In this document: one piece after another, positions 1 to 7,191 of the stretch
Numbering within the stretch: position 1 is the stretch's first letter
How the letters are laid out: each line of letters begins with the position of its first letter
NCBI GenBank assembly: GCA_014728955.1
Contig: WJKT01000108.1
Location: 1-16,931 of the forward strand
Length of the DNA stretch: 16,931 nt
Direction of reading: 5' to 3'
From: Candidatus Peregrinibacteria bacterium
GTDB taxonomy: Bacteria; Patescibacteriota; Gracilibacteria; UBA1369; PNNO01
The notes under the pieces: generated by a model
Databases searched by the model: none
Told to the model about the DNA's origin: nothing
Seen by the model: the letters and a program-made list of their open reading frames with translations, nothing else
Made by a program: the position numbers and the translations under genes

Positions 1-585
1 GCTTCATTATCGGTATTTCTTGAAGAAATTTCATTAATTGCCGATATCGATTCCATGGACGATGAGGATAATGCTGTTATTTTGATGACAATACATTCGG
101 CAAAAGGACTAGAATTCGATACCGTATTTATTGCCGGACTTGAAGAGGGAATTTTCCCACATTCACGAAGTATGCTTGAACCTGAACAAATGGAAGAAGA
201 ACGAAGGCTGATGTATGTAGCCATCACACGTGCACGCAAGAGACTGTTTTTATTACATGCAAGACAACGCATGCTCTATGGAGAAGCTCGCGCGAATGCG
301 CCGTCGACATTTATAAGCGACATTCCCGAAAAATATATTACGACATTTGGCCAACCGCGCAAGCACTTGTCTATCAATTCGATAGGTAAAAAACCTGTTC
401 CTGTAGAGGATATCTCTCCTCATGTAGACGTTACGGATGGTGACAAAGTTGTCCACACGACATTCGGTGAAGGCGTTGTCGTCAGCGTCGAAGGCGAAGT
501 GGCAACCGTAGCGTTTAAAGATGAAAAAGTGGGTGTGAAGCGCCTGGCTTTATCGGTGGCGCCACTCATAAAAGTTGAGTCGTAA
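1..585 (+). CDS. pcrA: ATP-dependent DNA helicase PcrA/UvrD, C-terminal part (5' end outside window)
   Basis: This is a partial gene: the frame is open from base 1 and ends at TAA 583-585, leaving 194 codons of a protein that normally has about 700. PcrA/UvrD is an SF1 3'-5' DNA helicase used in repair and replication. The fragment opens with the FLEEISL segment of domain 2B/2A. It then shows motif V/Va (TIHSAKGLEFDTVFIAGLEE, followed by the FPHSRS loop) and motif VI (EERRLMYVAITRARKRL, including the arginine that contacts ATP). The last ~50 residues (GDKVVHTTFGEGVVVSV to APLIKV) match the PcrA C-terminal Tudor-like domain, known in the family for contacts with RNA polymerase and repair partners. 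That tail favours PcrA over Rep. The gene converges on the M23 peptidase gene, with a hairpin between them. Identification is secure; the missing N-terminal part cannot be judged. Confidence 0.94.
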   Translation, partial: ASLSVFLEEISLIADIDSMDDEDNAVILMTIHSAKGLEFDTVFIAGLEEGIFPHSRSMLEPEQMEEERRLMYVAITRARKRLFLLHARQRMLYGEARANAPSTFISDIPEKYITTFGQPRKHLSINSIGKKPVPVEDISPHVDVTDGDKVVHTTFGEGVVVSVEGEVATVAFKDEKVGVKRLALSVAPLIKVES

Positions 586-615
586 AACAATATTCAAACA
601 TACTCAAAAGAGAAA

Positions 616-647
616 AAGTGCGATTACCATTATTGATAACCGCACTT
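616..647 (-). terminator. Rho-independent terminator between convergent pcrA and M23 genes
   Basis: AAGTGCG (616-622) pairs perfectly with CGCACTT (641-647), and TTA/TAA extends the stem after one mismatch. Read on the minus strand the stem runs into CTTTTTCTCTTTT, a good U-tract just after the M23 stop at 686. On the plus strand the tail is only ATATTCAG, so it should act mainly on the minus-strand transcript. Confidence 0.65.
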
Positions 648-685
648 ATATTCAGTTTATACGTATAACATCCACACAAAAAACA

Positions 686-1708
686 TTACAGTTTTCTGAG
701 AACGGCCGCATCTGCGACAACGTATTTATTGGTTGTCCCTCCTTTCACCATGAGCCGGTAATAGCTCGATGAACTGAAATATTTTACTGTTAAATAGTGT
801 AAAAACGGGGAGCTTTTTGTCTGATCGAGCGTTCGAAGATACTTCCCGTTTAAGTAGTATCGCGCATGTGTATCGTTATTGTAATAAGACGGATAGGTCA
901 TATAAACAACGTACCATCCCGATTTTTTCACACGAAAACGCCATGCGAAGAAAGCAGAATCATAGTAGCTGGTCTTTTTATGCCGATAATAATTTTTACC
1001 GGCGTAATCCTGGCCACCTGTACGCAGATACCATGCACCATATCGCTGGGTATACGCCCAGGAGAAGTCATGACTTAAACTCCCTTCACCGTTATTGTCA
1101 ATCATTGAAGCATTGCGAATCAATGAAGAGCGAATCCACTCATATGAATACAGTTTCCCCTCGGCGAAGGTAAAAGGTTCAGACTTCCCCATCGAAGAAC
1201 GCATGATTTGTATATGCAGATGAGGACTTGTTGAGTATCCGGTTTGACCAACTTTCCCTATATAGTCACCTTGCTCAACAACATCTCCCACCTCCAAATG
1301 GTGTGTCGATCCATACTTCATATGTGCCAATCGCACATAATAGCTTCCTCCTTTGTCCTGAATAACAATTGTATTGCCCCAACCATAATTGTTTGAGACA
1401 TTCGAACTGCTATTGTTTGAGAAATCCTTAACACCGTCCCGTACTTCAACGATTTCTCCCGATACGGGGGCATACAAATTCCCCCCATACGCCGGATTTG
1501 AGGTTGAATTCACCCACGAGCCTTTATTGAAATCAAAACCGTAGTATTGATTCCCTTGGTGAGAAAAACTCCCACCCTGCCCCTGTGTGCAGTACCACAA
1601 CTCTCCATAGCGGAATGGCAAGAACATGAGAGGATCAGCCTGTGCCGTTAATTCACCGAAAACAAACACCGTTAAAAATACACCAATCGTTACACCATGC
1701 CGTTTCAT
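686..1708 (-). CDS. Secreted M23-family peptidase (LytM-type) with golvesin/xanthan-lyase-like C-terminal domain
   Basis: The 340-residue protein begins with a signal peptide (MKR, hydrophobic stretch to about residue 23, likely cleavage near AQA-DP), so it should act outside the cytoplasmic membrane. Residues ~45-185 carry the M23 metallopeptidase signatures: H50 and D59 in the HxxxxxxxxD motif, H129 in LAHM, and H163/H165 in SPHLHIQI. M23 enzymes cut peptidoglycan cross-links or glycine-rich peptides using zinc. Residues ~210-340 are rich in Tyr/Ser and end in VVADAAVLRKL. They resemble the beta-sandwich domain at the C-terminus of golvesins and xanthan lyases, thought to bind carbohydrate (family inference). 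The start is well supported: AAGGAGG lies five bases upstream of the ATG. The upstream gene overlaps it by 56 bases. The substrate is unknown, but all catalytic and zinc-binding residues are present. Confidence 0.92.
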   Translation of the reverse strand: MKRHGVTIGVFLTVFVFGELTAQADPLMFLPFRYGELWYCTQGQGGSFSHQGNQYYGFDFNKGSWVNSTSNPAYGGNLYAPVSGEIVEVRDGVKDFSNNSSSNVSNNYGWGNTIVIQDKGGSYYVRLAHMKYGSTHHLEVGDVVEQGDYIGKVGQTGYSTSPHLHIQIMRSSMGKSEPFTFAEGKLYSYEWIRSSLIRNASMIDNNGEGSLSHDFSWAYTQRYGAWYLRTGGQDYAGKNYYRHKKTSYYDSAFFAWRFRVKKSGWYVVYMTYPSYYNNDTHARYYLNGKYLRTLDQTKSSPFLHYLTVKYFSSSSYYRLMVKGGTTNKYVVADAAVLRKL

Positions 1709-2144
1709 TGCAACCTCCTTGCGCCTTTTTACGCGCTATGTGCATGATTTTTTGTTGAAACGCCTCATGCGTTTCGGTGTTTTTATGTATATAAAGAAAA
1801 GCATATACCGCTTTTTCTTCTCCTTCGTAATAAAGAAACAGATCAAAAGGATCAATTGCTGTCTTTTGCATTCTCTCAATTAGAATACCACCATCAGCAA
1901 GCACACGTTCACGATACGGTTTTCGCACAATATCGTTATATGTTACCGTGTGCATCGTTTTGCACACCTCATAGACGGATGCTCCATTCCCCGCTCTGTC
2001 AAGAAGTGTCATAACTCCGTTTTCTTCTTGGGTATGCACAACATTCATAGTGTATACAAGAGCCAGATCTGAACAATCAGGAACCATGGCACCCATACGC
2101 ATGAGCAGAGAAAACATCCCGATAATTACACGTAAACAGTTCAT
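1653..2144 (-). CDS. Hypothetical protein with hydrophobic N-terminus, overlapping the M23 gene
   Basis: I do not recognise this 163-residue protein. Its first ~20 residues (MNCLRVIIGMFSLLMRMGAM) could be a signal peptide or membrane anchor. The middle (residues ~40-140) has normal protein composition, with stretches such as FDLFLYYEGEEKAVYAFLYIHKN. The last ~20 residues carry four cysteines, but that part is encoded in the 56-base overlap with the downstream M23 start, so its composition is constrained by the other frame. Same strand and overlap suggest co-transcription and possibly translational coupling with the peptidase. A GAGCTC-like weak Shine-Dalgarno precedes the ATG. A small secreted partner of the peptidase is possible but only guessed from position. 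A false ORF cannot be excluded, although its length and composition speak for a real gene. Confidence 0.55.
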   Translation of the reverse strand: MNCLRVIIGMFSLLMRMGAMVPDCSDLALVYTMNVVHTQEENGVMTLLDRAGNGASVYEVCKTMHTVTYNDIVRKPYRERVLADGGILIERMQKTAIDPFDLFLYYEGEEKAVYAFLYIHKNTETHEAFQQKIMHIARKKAQGGCNETAWCNDWCIFNGVCFR

Positions 2145-2192
2145 TTCAAAGAGCTCATTAAAGGACGGTTTGAGCCTATCAATGAAGGCTAA

Positions 2193-2213
2193 AATCTTTT
2201 TAAAATAAAGATT
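2193..2213. repeat. AT-rich perfect inverted repeat in the divergent intergenic region before ymdB
   Basis: AATCTTT (2193-2199) and AAAGATT (2207-2213) form a perfect 7-base inverted repeat around a 7-base spacer. It sits between the divergent genes at 2144 (minus) and 2265 (plus). It could be an operator, or chance in AT-rich DNA. I found no convincing -35/-10 pair in this 120-base gap. Confidence 0.25.
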
Positions 2214-2264
2214 AAATATGCTATGGTTAGTAGCGCATTTGCATCAGGTAAGCACATATATTTT

Positions 2265-3062
2265 ATGAAGATTCTTTTTCTTGGCGACATTGTTGGCAGG
2301 CCGGGTCGAAAAACAGTTAAAGCACTCCTTCCCGCTCTTAAGGAACGCCATATGCCCGATGCCATTATCGCAAACGGAGAAAATATGACCCACGGCAGAG
2401 GAATATCAGAAAAAACAGTTAAAGAAATGAGCGAGGCCGGCATAACATTTTTTACTTCGGGCAACCATATATTCGCTCATAAACCGGGCATGGCAAAGCT
2501 TGATGATAAATCGTTTCCGGTTATCAGACCTGCAAATTTTCCTCCGGGCAATCCGGGACGCGGTTATCAAGTAATCGAAACGGGTAAATTACAAAAAATC
2601 CTGGTTATCAATCTTATGGGAAGAGTTTTTATGAAACATAATTACGACTGTCCTTTTCGTAAAACAGACGAGATTTTGGCAGAACACCGAGGAGAAAATA
2701 TAAGCGCAGTCATTGTAGATATACACGGAGAAGCAACCTCTGAAAAAGTAGCCTTGGGACATTATCTGGACGGGAAAGTATCCGCTGTTTTGGGTACCCA
2801 TACTCATATTCCAACAGCAGACGCAACAATCCTTCCCGAAGGAACCGCATATATTACGGATGCGGGCATGGTAGGCGTGACCGATTCGGTTATTGGTGTA
2901 CAAAAAGAACCCGTTATCCGTGGTTTTTTAACACAAATGCCGTTTAAGTATGAAATAGCCGATGGCCCTTCCGTACTTGCCGGCGTTCTTATCGAAATAG
3001 ATGAAAAAACAAAAAAAGCAACCGATATACATCAAATAATCGAACATCACGATACTACTTAA
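2265..3062 (+). CDS. ymdB: YmdB-family metallophosphoesterase
   Basis: This 265-residue protein has the full length and motifs of the YmdB (TIGR00282) family. These are binuclear-metal phosphodiesterases; Bacillus subtilis YmdB hydrolyses 2',3'-cyclic nucleotides and affects biofilm and motility decisions. Visible metal and active-site motifs are GDIVGRPG (D8), NGEN (E39), SGNH (N67, H68), DIHGEATSEK (H154) and GTHTHIPTAD (H179, H181). I place the start at the ATG at 2265, because family members begin directly with MKILFLGDIVG; an in-frame ATG 42 bases upstream would add residues unlike the family. The gene is nine bases ahead of ctpA on the same strand, so the two are probably one operon. 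In many bacteria ymdB lies beside the gene for RNase Y, which is not seen here. Confidence 0.95.
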   Translation: MKILFLGDIVGRPGRKTVKALLPALKERHMPDAIIANGENMTHGRGISEKTVKEMSEAGITFFTSGNHIFAHKPGMAKLDDKSFPVIRPANFPPGNPGRGYQVIETGKLQKILVINLMGRVFMKHNYDCPFRKTDEILAEHRGENISAVIVDIHGEATSEKVALGHYLDGKVSAVLGTHTHIPTADATILPEGTAYITDAGMVGVTDSVIGVQKEPVIRGFLTQMPFKYEIADGPSVLAGVLIEIDEKTKKATDIHQIIEHHDTT

Positions 3063-3071
3063 TTCCCTTCT

Positions 3072-4301
3072 ATGTACGCAAAAAGACAAATCATTTATAC
3101 AACATTGGCTCTTGTTTTTTTCTTTCTCATAGGATGGAAAACTTCAGAATATTATTTTGTTACAAACTATATTCCGGAACAACAAACTTTTACGTATGAG
3201 GAATCTGAGGAAACACCCCTTATCGACAATCCTCAAGCAGTTGATATGTCACTGTTTTGGAAAGTCTGGCAAGAAATTGATACATACTATGTTGATGAAA
3301 CTGCAGTTCAAAATGACTCAAAACTGATATATGGCTCTATTAAAGGGCTTGTCGATTCACTTAATGATCCGTATACCATTTTTATGGATCCGGAAGAGAC
3401 CCATCAATTTGAAGAAAATCTCAATGCTTCATTAGAAGGAATAGGAGCCGAATTAACTATTGAAGAAGGATTGCTTGTCGTTCTTTCGCCGCTCAAAGAC
3501 TCTCCGGCAGAAGAAGCGGGGCTACTTCCCGGCGATATTATTTTTCAAATAAACGGTGAGGTTACCAGCGAAATGACACTTTTTGACGCAATTATGAGTA
3601 TTCGCGGTGAAAAAGGAACCGATGTGACACTCACCATTATCCGTGAAGAAATTGCTGAACCGTTTGATGTAACTATCGTAAGGGATGCAATAAATGTTGA
3701 AAGCGTAACGTATGAATTGCTGGAAGATTCTATCGGTTACATCAGTATTAATCAGTTTAGTGACGATACCGGCGATGAATTCAATGCAACGCTGCAAAAA
3801 ATGATTTTGGATGATCCAAAAGGACTAATTATAGATTTGAGATATAACGGCGGTGGGTATCTTGATATTGCCGTTGATATTTTGTCGGAACTTATTGAAG
3901 GATCGCAGGTAGCGGTGCAGATTCAAACACGAGAAAATGAAGAGAATGAACAGGTTTACTTATGGGGTAATGCGACCCTTCCCGAATTGCCGCTGGTTAT
4001 ACTTGTCAATAACAGTTCTGCCTCTGCTGCGGAAATCATGGCCGGAACCATACAGGATTATAAACGCGGCCTTGTTATTGGAGAGAAAACATATGGAAAG
4101 GGAAGTGTGCAGGAAGTGTTATATCTTGAAGACGGATCAAGTCTGCGCATGAGCATTGCTCACTGGTTAACTCCAAATGGCCGCAATATTGAAAACGAAG
4201 GCATTACACCCGACAGAATTGTTGAGCTTACGTATGAAGATGCGCTTGAAGGCAATGATACACAATTGGAGGAAGCAACACATTACCTACTCAATCTCTA
4301 G
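3072..4301 (+). CDS. ctpA: C-terminal processing protease (S41 family, PDZ domain)
   Basis: The 409-residue protein has one N-terminal membrane segment (residues ~7-22, TLALVFFFLIGW), so the body should be outside the cytoplasmic membrane. A helical region (~60-120) precedes a PDZ domain (~120-205, with LSPLKDSPAEEAGLLPGDIIFQING) and the S41 catalytic domain (~210-395). By comparison with E. coli Prc spacing (Ser to Lys 25 residues) the dyad is S318 in NNSSASAAE and K343 in YGKGSVQ; D329 occupies the Prc Asp441 position. CtpA/Prc enzymes trim or degrade envelope proteins from their C-termini and often regulate peptidoglycan hydrolases, which fits an M23 hydrolase gene nearby, although on the other strand. 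It follows ymdB by nine bases. Its last 15 bases overlap the end of the convergent winged-helix gene. Confidence 0.95.
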   Translation: MYAKRQIIYTTLALVFFFLIGWKTSEYYFVTNYIPEQQTFTYEESEETPLIDNPQAVDMSLFWKVWQEIDTYYVDETAVQNDSKLIYGSIKGLVDSLNDPYTIFMDPEETHQFEENLNASLEGIGAELTIEEGLLVVLSPLKDSPAEEAGLLPGDIIFQINGEVTSEMTLFDAIMSIRGEKGTDVTLTIIREEIAEPFDVTIVRDAINVESVTYELLEDSIGYISINQFSDDTGDEFNATLQKMILDDPKGLIIDLRYNGGGYLDIAVDILSELIEGSQVAVQIQTRENEENEQVYLWGNATLPELPLVILVNNSSASAAEIMAGTIQDYKRGLVIGEKTYGKGSVQEVLYLEDGSSLRMSIAHWLTPNGRNIENEGITPDRIVELTYEDALEGNDTQLEEATHYLLNL

Positions 4302-4754
4302 TGCATAGCCAACGCCATGGACTGTTTTAATAACATCAATGCCGTGTGCAAGAAGCTTTTTACGAATATGTGACAAATGTACATCGACCGTATTGGTAAA
4401 CGGATTACTTTGAGCACCCCACACCCGCTCCAGCAACGTTGTGCGATCAATAACCGTCCCATGATTCAACAATAAAAAATAAAACAGAGAAAACGCTTTT
4501 TTACGAAGACGTACGCATTGCTCTTTATAGTAAACGGTACGCGTTTCCGGATCCAGACGAAACCCATGCATGGTTATGGGTTTTACGCGAGGGAGCTCAA
4601 CTCCTTGCCGGTGAGCATTGGCACGGATACGACGCATTGCTTCAATGGGATCACGAATAATGCGATAGTCGACACCTTGTTTTGCAAGAAATTGCTCTAC
4701 AAAGCGGAGCATACCGCCGTGCACATTATGTGGCATAAGCAACAATTGAGACAT
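4287..4754 (-). CDS. OmpR/PhoB-type winged-helix DNA-binding protein lacking a receiver domain
   Basis: Residues ~60-153 of this 155-residue protein form a Trans_reg_C (OmpR/PhoB-type) winged helix. There is the N-terminal strand region (HGFRLDPETRTVYY), the KAFSLFYFLLLNHGTVIDRTTLLERVW helices, the recognition helix NTVDVHLSHIRKKL (121-134), and the wing TVHGVGYALE. The first ~55 residues are too short for a CheY-like receiver domain and show no DD, D or K phosphorylation signature. The protein is therefore an output domain without its usual phosphorylation switch, or it responds by another route. No kinase gene is adjacent; the hybrid kinase at 10.5-12.7 kb carries its own receiver but no output domain. 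The gene converges on ctpA with a 15-base overlap. Its DNA target is unknown. Confidence 0.87.
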   Translation of the reverse strand: MSQLLLMPHNVHGGMLRFVEQFLAKQGVDYRIIRDPIEAMRRIRANAHRQGVELPRVKPITMHGFRLDPETRTVYYKEQCVRLRKKAFSLFYFLLLNHGTVIDRTTLLERVWGAQSNPFTNTVDVHLSHIRKKLLAHGIDVIKTVHGVGYALEIE

Positions 4755-4770
4755 AGAAAAAGGCTATAAA

Positions 4771-4800
4771 ATAAGGGCTTTAACCTAATCACAGCCTTAT
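4771..4800 (-). terminator. Probable terminator downstream of the yihY-like gene
   Basis: ATAAGGGCT (4771-4779) pairs with AGCCTTAT (4793-4800) with one bulged G. On the minus strand the stem is followed by TTTTATAG and, a little later, a further T-run. This lies between the stop of the YihY gene (4830) and the start of the winged-helix gene (4754), so it probably separates the two transcripts. On the plus strand it is followed by ATATTTTTTT and could also act there. Confidence 0.5.
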
Positions 4801-4829
4801 GAATATTTTTTTAAAAATATATTAAAATA

Positions 4830-5705
4830 TTATCGGCGCCAGTTACGAATAACGTGGAACCATTGCATAATTTTGCTGCTGAACGAGCCGTATTTATATG
4901 CATATACCTTCGTAAATTCGGCACCAAAAAGGAAAATCTGAGCGGAAAAATATAACCACAGAAGAAGAATAATAATAGATCCCGCCGCCCCATATACCGA
5001 TTCAGGAGTTAAATTACGCAAATACATTCCTATAAGCCAATTACCGAACATAAACAAAACCGCCGTAAAAAGAGCACCTATCCATACATCATTCCACGCG
5101 ATTTTCACTTCCGGAATAAATTTATAAATCATGCCGATAACAAAGGTGATTAATAAAAAGGCTATTCCCATATTCACCGCTTTAAGCATAATGAAATCAA
5201 CCGGTAAAAATTTTACCAAATACACTCCCAGTGTGGCCATGGCGATGCTTGTAATAAGGGCTAAAACCAATAATAATCCTATCCCCACAACAAAGAGAAC
5301 CGATATCAACTTTGAGTGAATAATCGTTCGTATTTTCTTGAACGGCTGATGTTTTACATCCCACACATCGTTTAACGCGATTTTCAAATTAGTAAACAAT
5401 CTGTTTACACCAAATAAAAAGATTCCAATTGAAATTATGGTAAATATCAAACTGCTGTCGGCAACTTTTGCATTTTCAATAATAAATTCAACCGATGTAG
5501 CAACATCGCTACCCACCATCCCCTGTATATAGGACGATATTTCTCCCTGAATAGCTTGTTCGCCAAGAAAAAAACCGGCAACGGCAATAATAATAATTAA
5601 AATGGGAGCCAAGGCAAATAACGTATAAAACGTAAGCGAAGCGGACAACAATGTTGCTCTATCAACCCTCCACTCTTTATACGTCTGTTTTAACAGTTCA
5701 ATCAT
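4830..5705 (-). CDS. YihY/virulence factor BrkB-family inner-membrane protein
   Basis: The 291-residue protein is the usual length for the YihY/BrkB (UPF0761) family, once mis-named RNase BN. About six membrane segments are visible: ~21-48 (the family signature SASLTFYTLFALAPILIII), ~85-105, ~133-160, ~172-195, ~208-228 and ~240-262. The family-typical middle stretch GVNRLFTNLKIALNDVWDVKHQP and the C-terminal GAAGSIIILLLWLYFSAQIFLFGAEFTKVYAYKYG are both present. The molecular role is not established; transport or envelope roles have been suggested for the family. The protein ends in a basic cytoplasmic tail (HVIRNWRR). It is 62 bases downstream of the diguanylate cyclase gene on the same strand, so the two may share a transcript. 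No link to c-di-GMP can be shown. Confidence 0.93.
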   Translation of the reverse strand: MIELLKQTYKEWRVDRATLLSASLTFYTLFALAPILIIIIAVAGFFLGEQAIQGEISSYIQGMVGSDVATSVEFIIENAKVADSSLIFTIISIGIFLFGVNRLFTNLKIALNDVWDVKHQPFKKIRTIIHSKLISVLFVVGIGLLLVLALITSIAMATLGVYLVKFLPVDFIMLKAVNMGIAFLLITFVIGMIYKFIPEVKIAWNDVWIGALFTAVLFMFGNWLIGMYLRNLTPESVYGAAGSIIILLLWLYFSAQIFLFGAEFTKVYAYKYGSFSSKIMQWFHVIRNWRR

Positions 5706-5767
5706 GCCAAAGGCTTATGTACAAGCTATACGTATTGTAAAGAATATTTTTATATCTGACAATAACC

Positions 5768-6769
5768 TTATACCACTACACCACCCAACTCTTCGGGATT
5801 TTCACCAACATGTACTTCGCGTAGCGACACTTTGTTTCGTCCGGTCTGCTTGCTGTCATAAAGTAATGTATCGGCTTGCTTAAGGACATAATCCATAGCC
5901 CGTTCGGTCTTTCCATCAGTTACTTTATGCAACAAAGCGGTTACCACTCCCACGCTAACCGTAACACCAAACGTTTCAATTTCTCCGTTATGTACGGTTT
6001 TCATCGGCGTATCTTCAACAACACCACGTAAACTTTCCGCCAATTTTGCAGCATCTTTTATTTTGCATCGGGGCAAAACGGCAACAAATTCTTCTCCGCC
6101 GTATCGTCCCACCGTATCACTTTCGCGTTGAAACATTTTGCCGATTACTTTTCCCATGGTAGATAACACTTCATCTCCGGTTTGATGACCGTATTTATCG
6201 TTGACCTTTTTAAAATGATCAATATCAAAAAACATAACCGATAACGGTACCGGTGAATTATACGCTTCACGCTGCAATAAAGAAAGTGTCTTGCGTAAGC
6301 CGTTTAACAAATATTTTTTTCGATATACTCCGGTTAAGTCATCATACATTTCTTTTTGTAATTCAGCCTGACTGGAATCCAGCGTTTCTTTTAATTCATT
6401 ATTTTGTCTCATCAAATGTTCTCGGATTTTTCGTTCGCTTTCCAATGCCGTTGTCGCAATAAAAGCTTTAACTTTAGCATCGATAATTTCATCTTCAAAC
6501 AGTTGCAAAGAGACATCGTTGAGATTCGATTCTTCTTGTAATTTACGTAAAAGAACCACTACGTCCCGTTGTATTGCCTGTATACCTTCTCGAATTTCTT
6601 TATCTGAGATTTCTTCCATTGCCCTTCCTACCGCTTCTCTGAATTTAAGTTGCACTCTTTGCACAAGACGGCTTTTCCCTTCAACTTCGTAAGCGCGTCT
6701 TCGATGATTATTTTCTTCAGGCGAAGTATTCGGATTCTCATTATCGGTATCTTTTTCATGAGTGTTCAT
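5768..6769 (-). CDS. Diguanylate cyclase (GGDEF domain), cytoplasmic
   Basis: The 333-residue protein has a GGDEF domain at ~140-315 that makes cyclic di-GMP from two GTP. The active-site loop is GGEEF (224-228), the metal-binding FDIDHFKKVND region is at 181-191, and the allosteric inhibition site RESD (215-218) lies exactly five residues before GGEEF. Both catalysis and product inhibition therefore look intact. Residues 1-30 are charged and probably disordered. Residues ~30-140 are helical and rich in Glu/Lys/Arg, probably a coiled-coil dimerisation region that runs into DDLTGVYRKKYLL, the usual start of the domain. No membrane segment or recognised sensor domain is present. No EAL, HD-GYP or PilZ gene is in the window. 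A TTGACT (6837-6842, minus) might be a -35 element, but its -10 is weak. Confidence 0.95.
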   Translation of the reverse strand: MNTHEKDTDNENPNTSPEENNHRRRAYEVEGKSRLVQRVQLKFREAVGRAMEEISDKEIREGIQAIQRDVVVLLRKLQEESNLNDVSLQLFEDEIIDAKVKAFIATTALESERKIREHLMRQNNELKETLDSSQAELQKEMYDDLTGVYRKKYLLNGLRKTLSLLQREAYNSPVPLSVMFFDIDHFKKVNDKYGHQTGDEVLSTMGKVIGKMFQRESDTVGRYGGEEFVAVLPRCKIKDAAKLAESLRGVVEDTPMKTVHNGEIETFGVTVSVGVVTALLHKVTDGKTERAMDYVLKQADTLLYDSKQTGRNKVSLREVHVGENPEELGGVVV

Positions 6770-6835
6770 AATAGTGAGCGCATATTAAGTAATAATGTAT
6801 TTAAGCTTTTTCCATGTAATAGTTTTTCACGCTAA

Positions 6836-6854
6836 AAGTCAAAGTTTTTGGCTT
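6836..6854 (-). terminator. Weak hairpin after the 60-residue coiled-coil gene
   Basis: AAGTCAAA (6836-6843) pairs with TTTGGCTT (6847-6854) with one G-U type pair and a three-base loop. On the minus strand it is followed by TTAGCG. It could be a weak terminator for the upstream small gene or a structure in the leader of the diguanylate cyclase gene. The stem is AT-rich. Confidence 0.25.
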
Positions 6855-6918
6855 AACAAAGTAATATTTAGCTTGCACACCAAAAATTTATCTTGTAAAA
6901 CGCTATGCTACAAAACGC

Positions 6919-7101
6919 TTATGCAGCAACATGAAGTATACTAAGATCTCGTTGCATTTGCTCGATTTTCTTTCGTATTTCTTCTTGTTCATCCTCAATC
7001 TGTTGCAGCTCTTCAGCGTCATCCAATAATTCGGGAGAGCCGCCGAGCGAAGCGAGTAATCTTAATTTTTCTTCCATTGATTGTGTTTCTGACGAAGACA
7101 T
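6919..7101 (-). CDS. Small coiled-coil protein, function unknown
   Basis: This 60-residue protein has a probable coiled coil from about residue 26 to the end (DDAEELQQIEDEQEEIRKKIEQMQRDL shows leucine/isoleucine heptad spacing). A short helical N-terminal segment (MEEKLRLLASLGG) precedes it. It has no cysteines, no membrane segment and no domain I recognise. Support for a real gene comes from the promoter found 25-52 bases upstream of its ATG (TTGACA, 16 bases, TACAAT) and from the typical coiled-coil composition. There is no clear Shine-Dalgarno; the leader from the predicted start site would be only ~18 bases. It is divergent from ribD. It could be a small adaptor or structural protein, but nothing indicates a partner. 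Confidence 0.6.
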   Translation of the reverse strand: MSSSETQSMEEKLRLLASLGGSPELLDDAEELQQIEDEQEEIRKKIEQMQRDLSILHVAA

Positions 7102-7125
7102 GAGGATACGTGTTATAGTATAGTA

Positions 7126-7153
7126 ATTGTAGCAAATAATACATCCCTGTCAA
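7126..7153 (-). promoter_or_regulatory. Sigma70-type promoter for the 60-residue coiled-coil gene
   Basis: On the minus strand a perfect -35 TTGACA (7148-7153) is followed after 16 bases by TACAAT (7126-7131), one mismatch from the -10 consensus. Transcription would start near 7119, about 18 bases before the ATG at 7101. Confidence 0.6.
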
Positions 7154-7191
7154 TTCAGGATAAGGAAAAACTTTAACCTTAAAAGGGCGCC

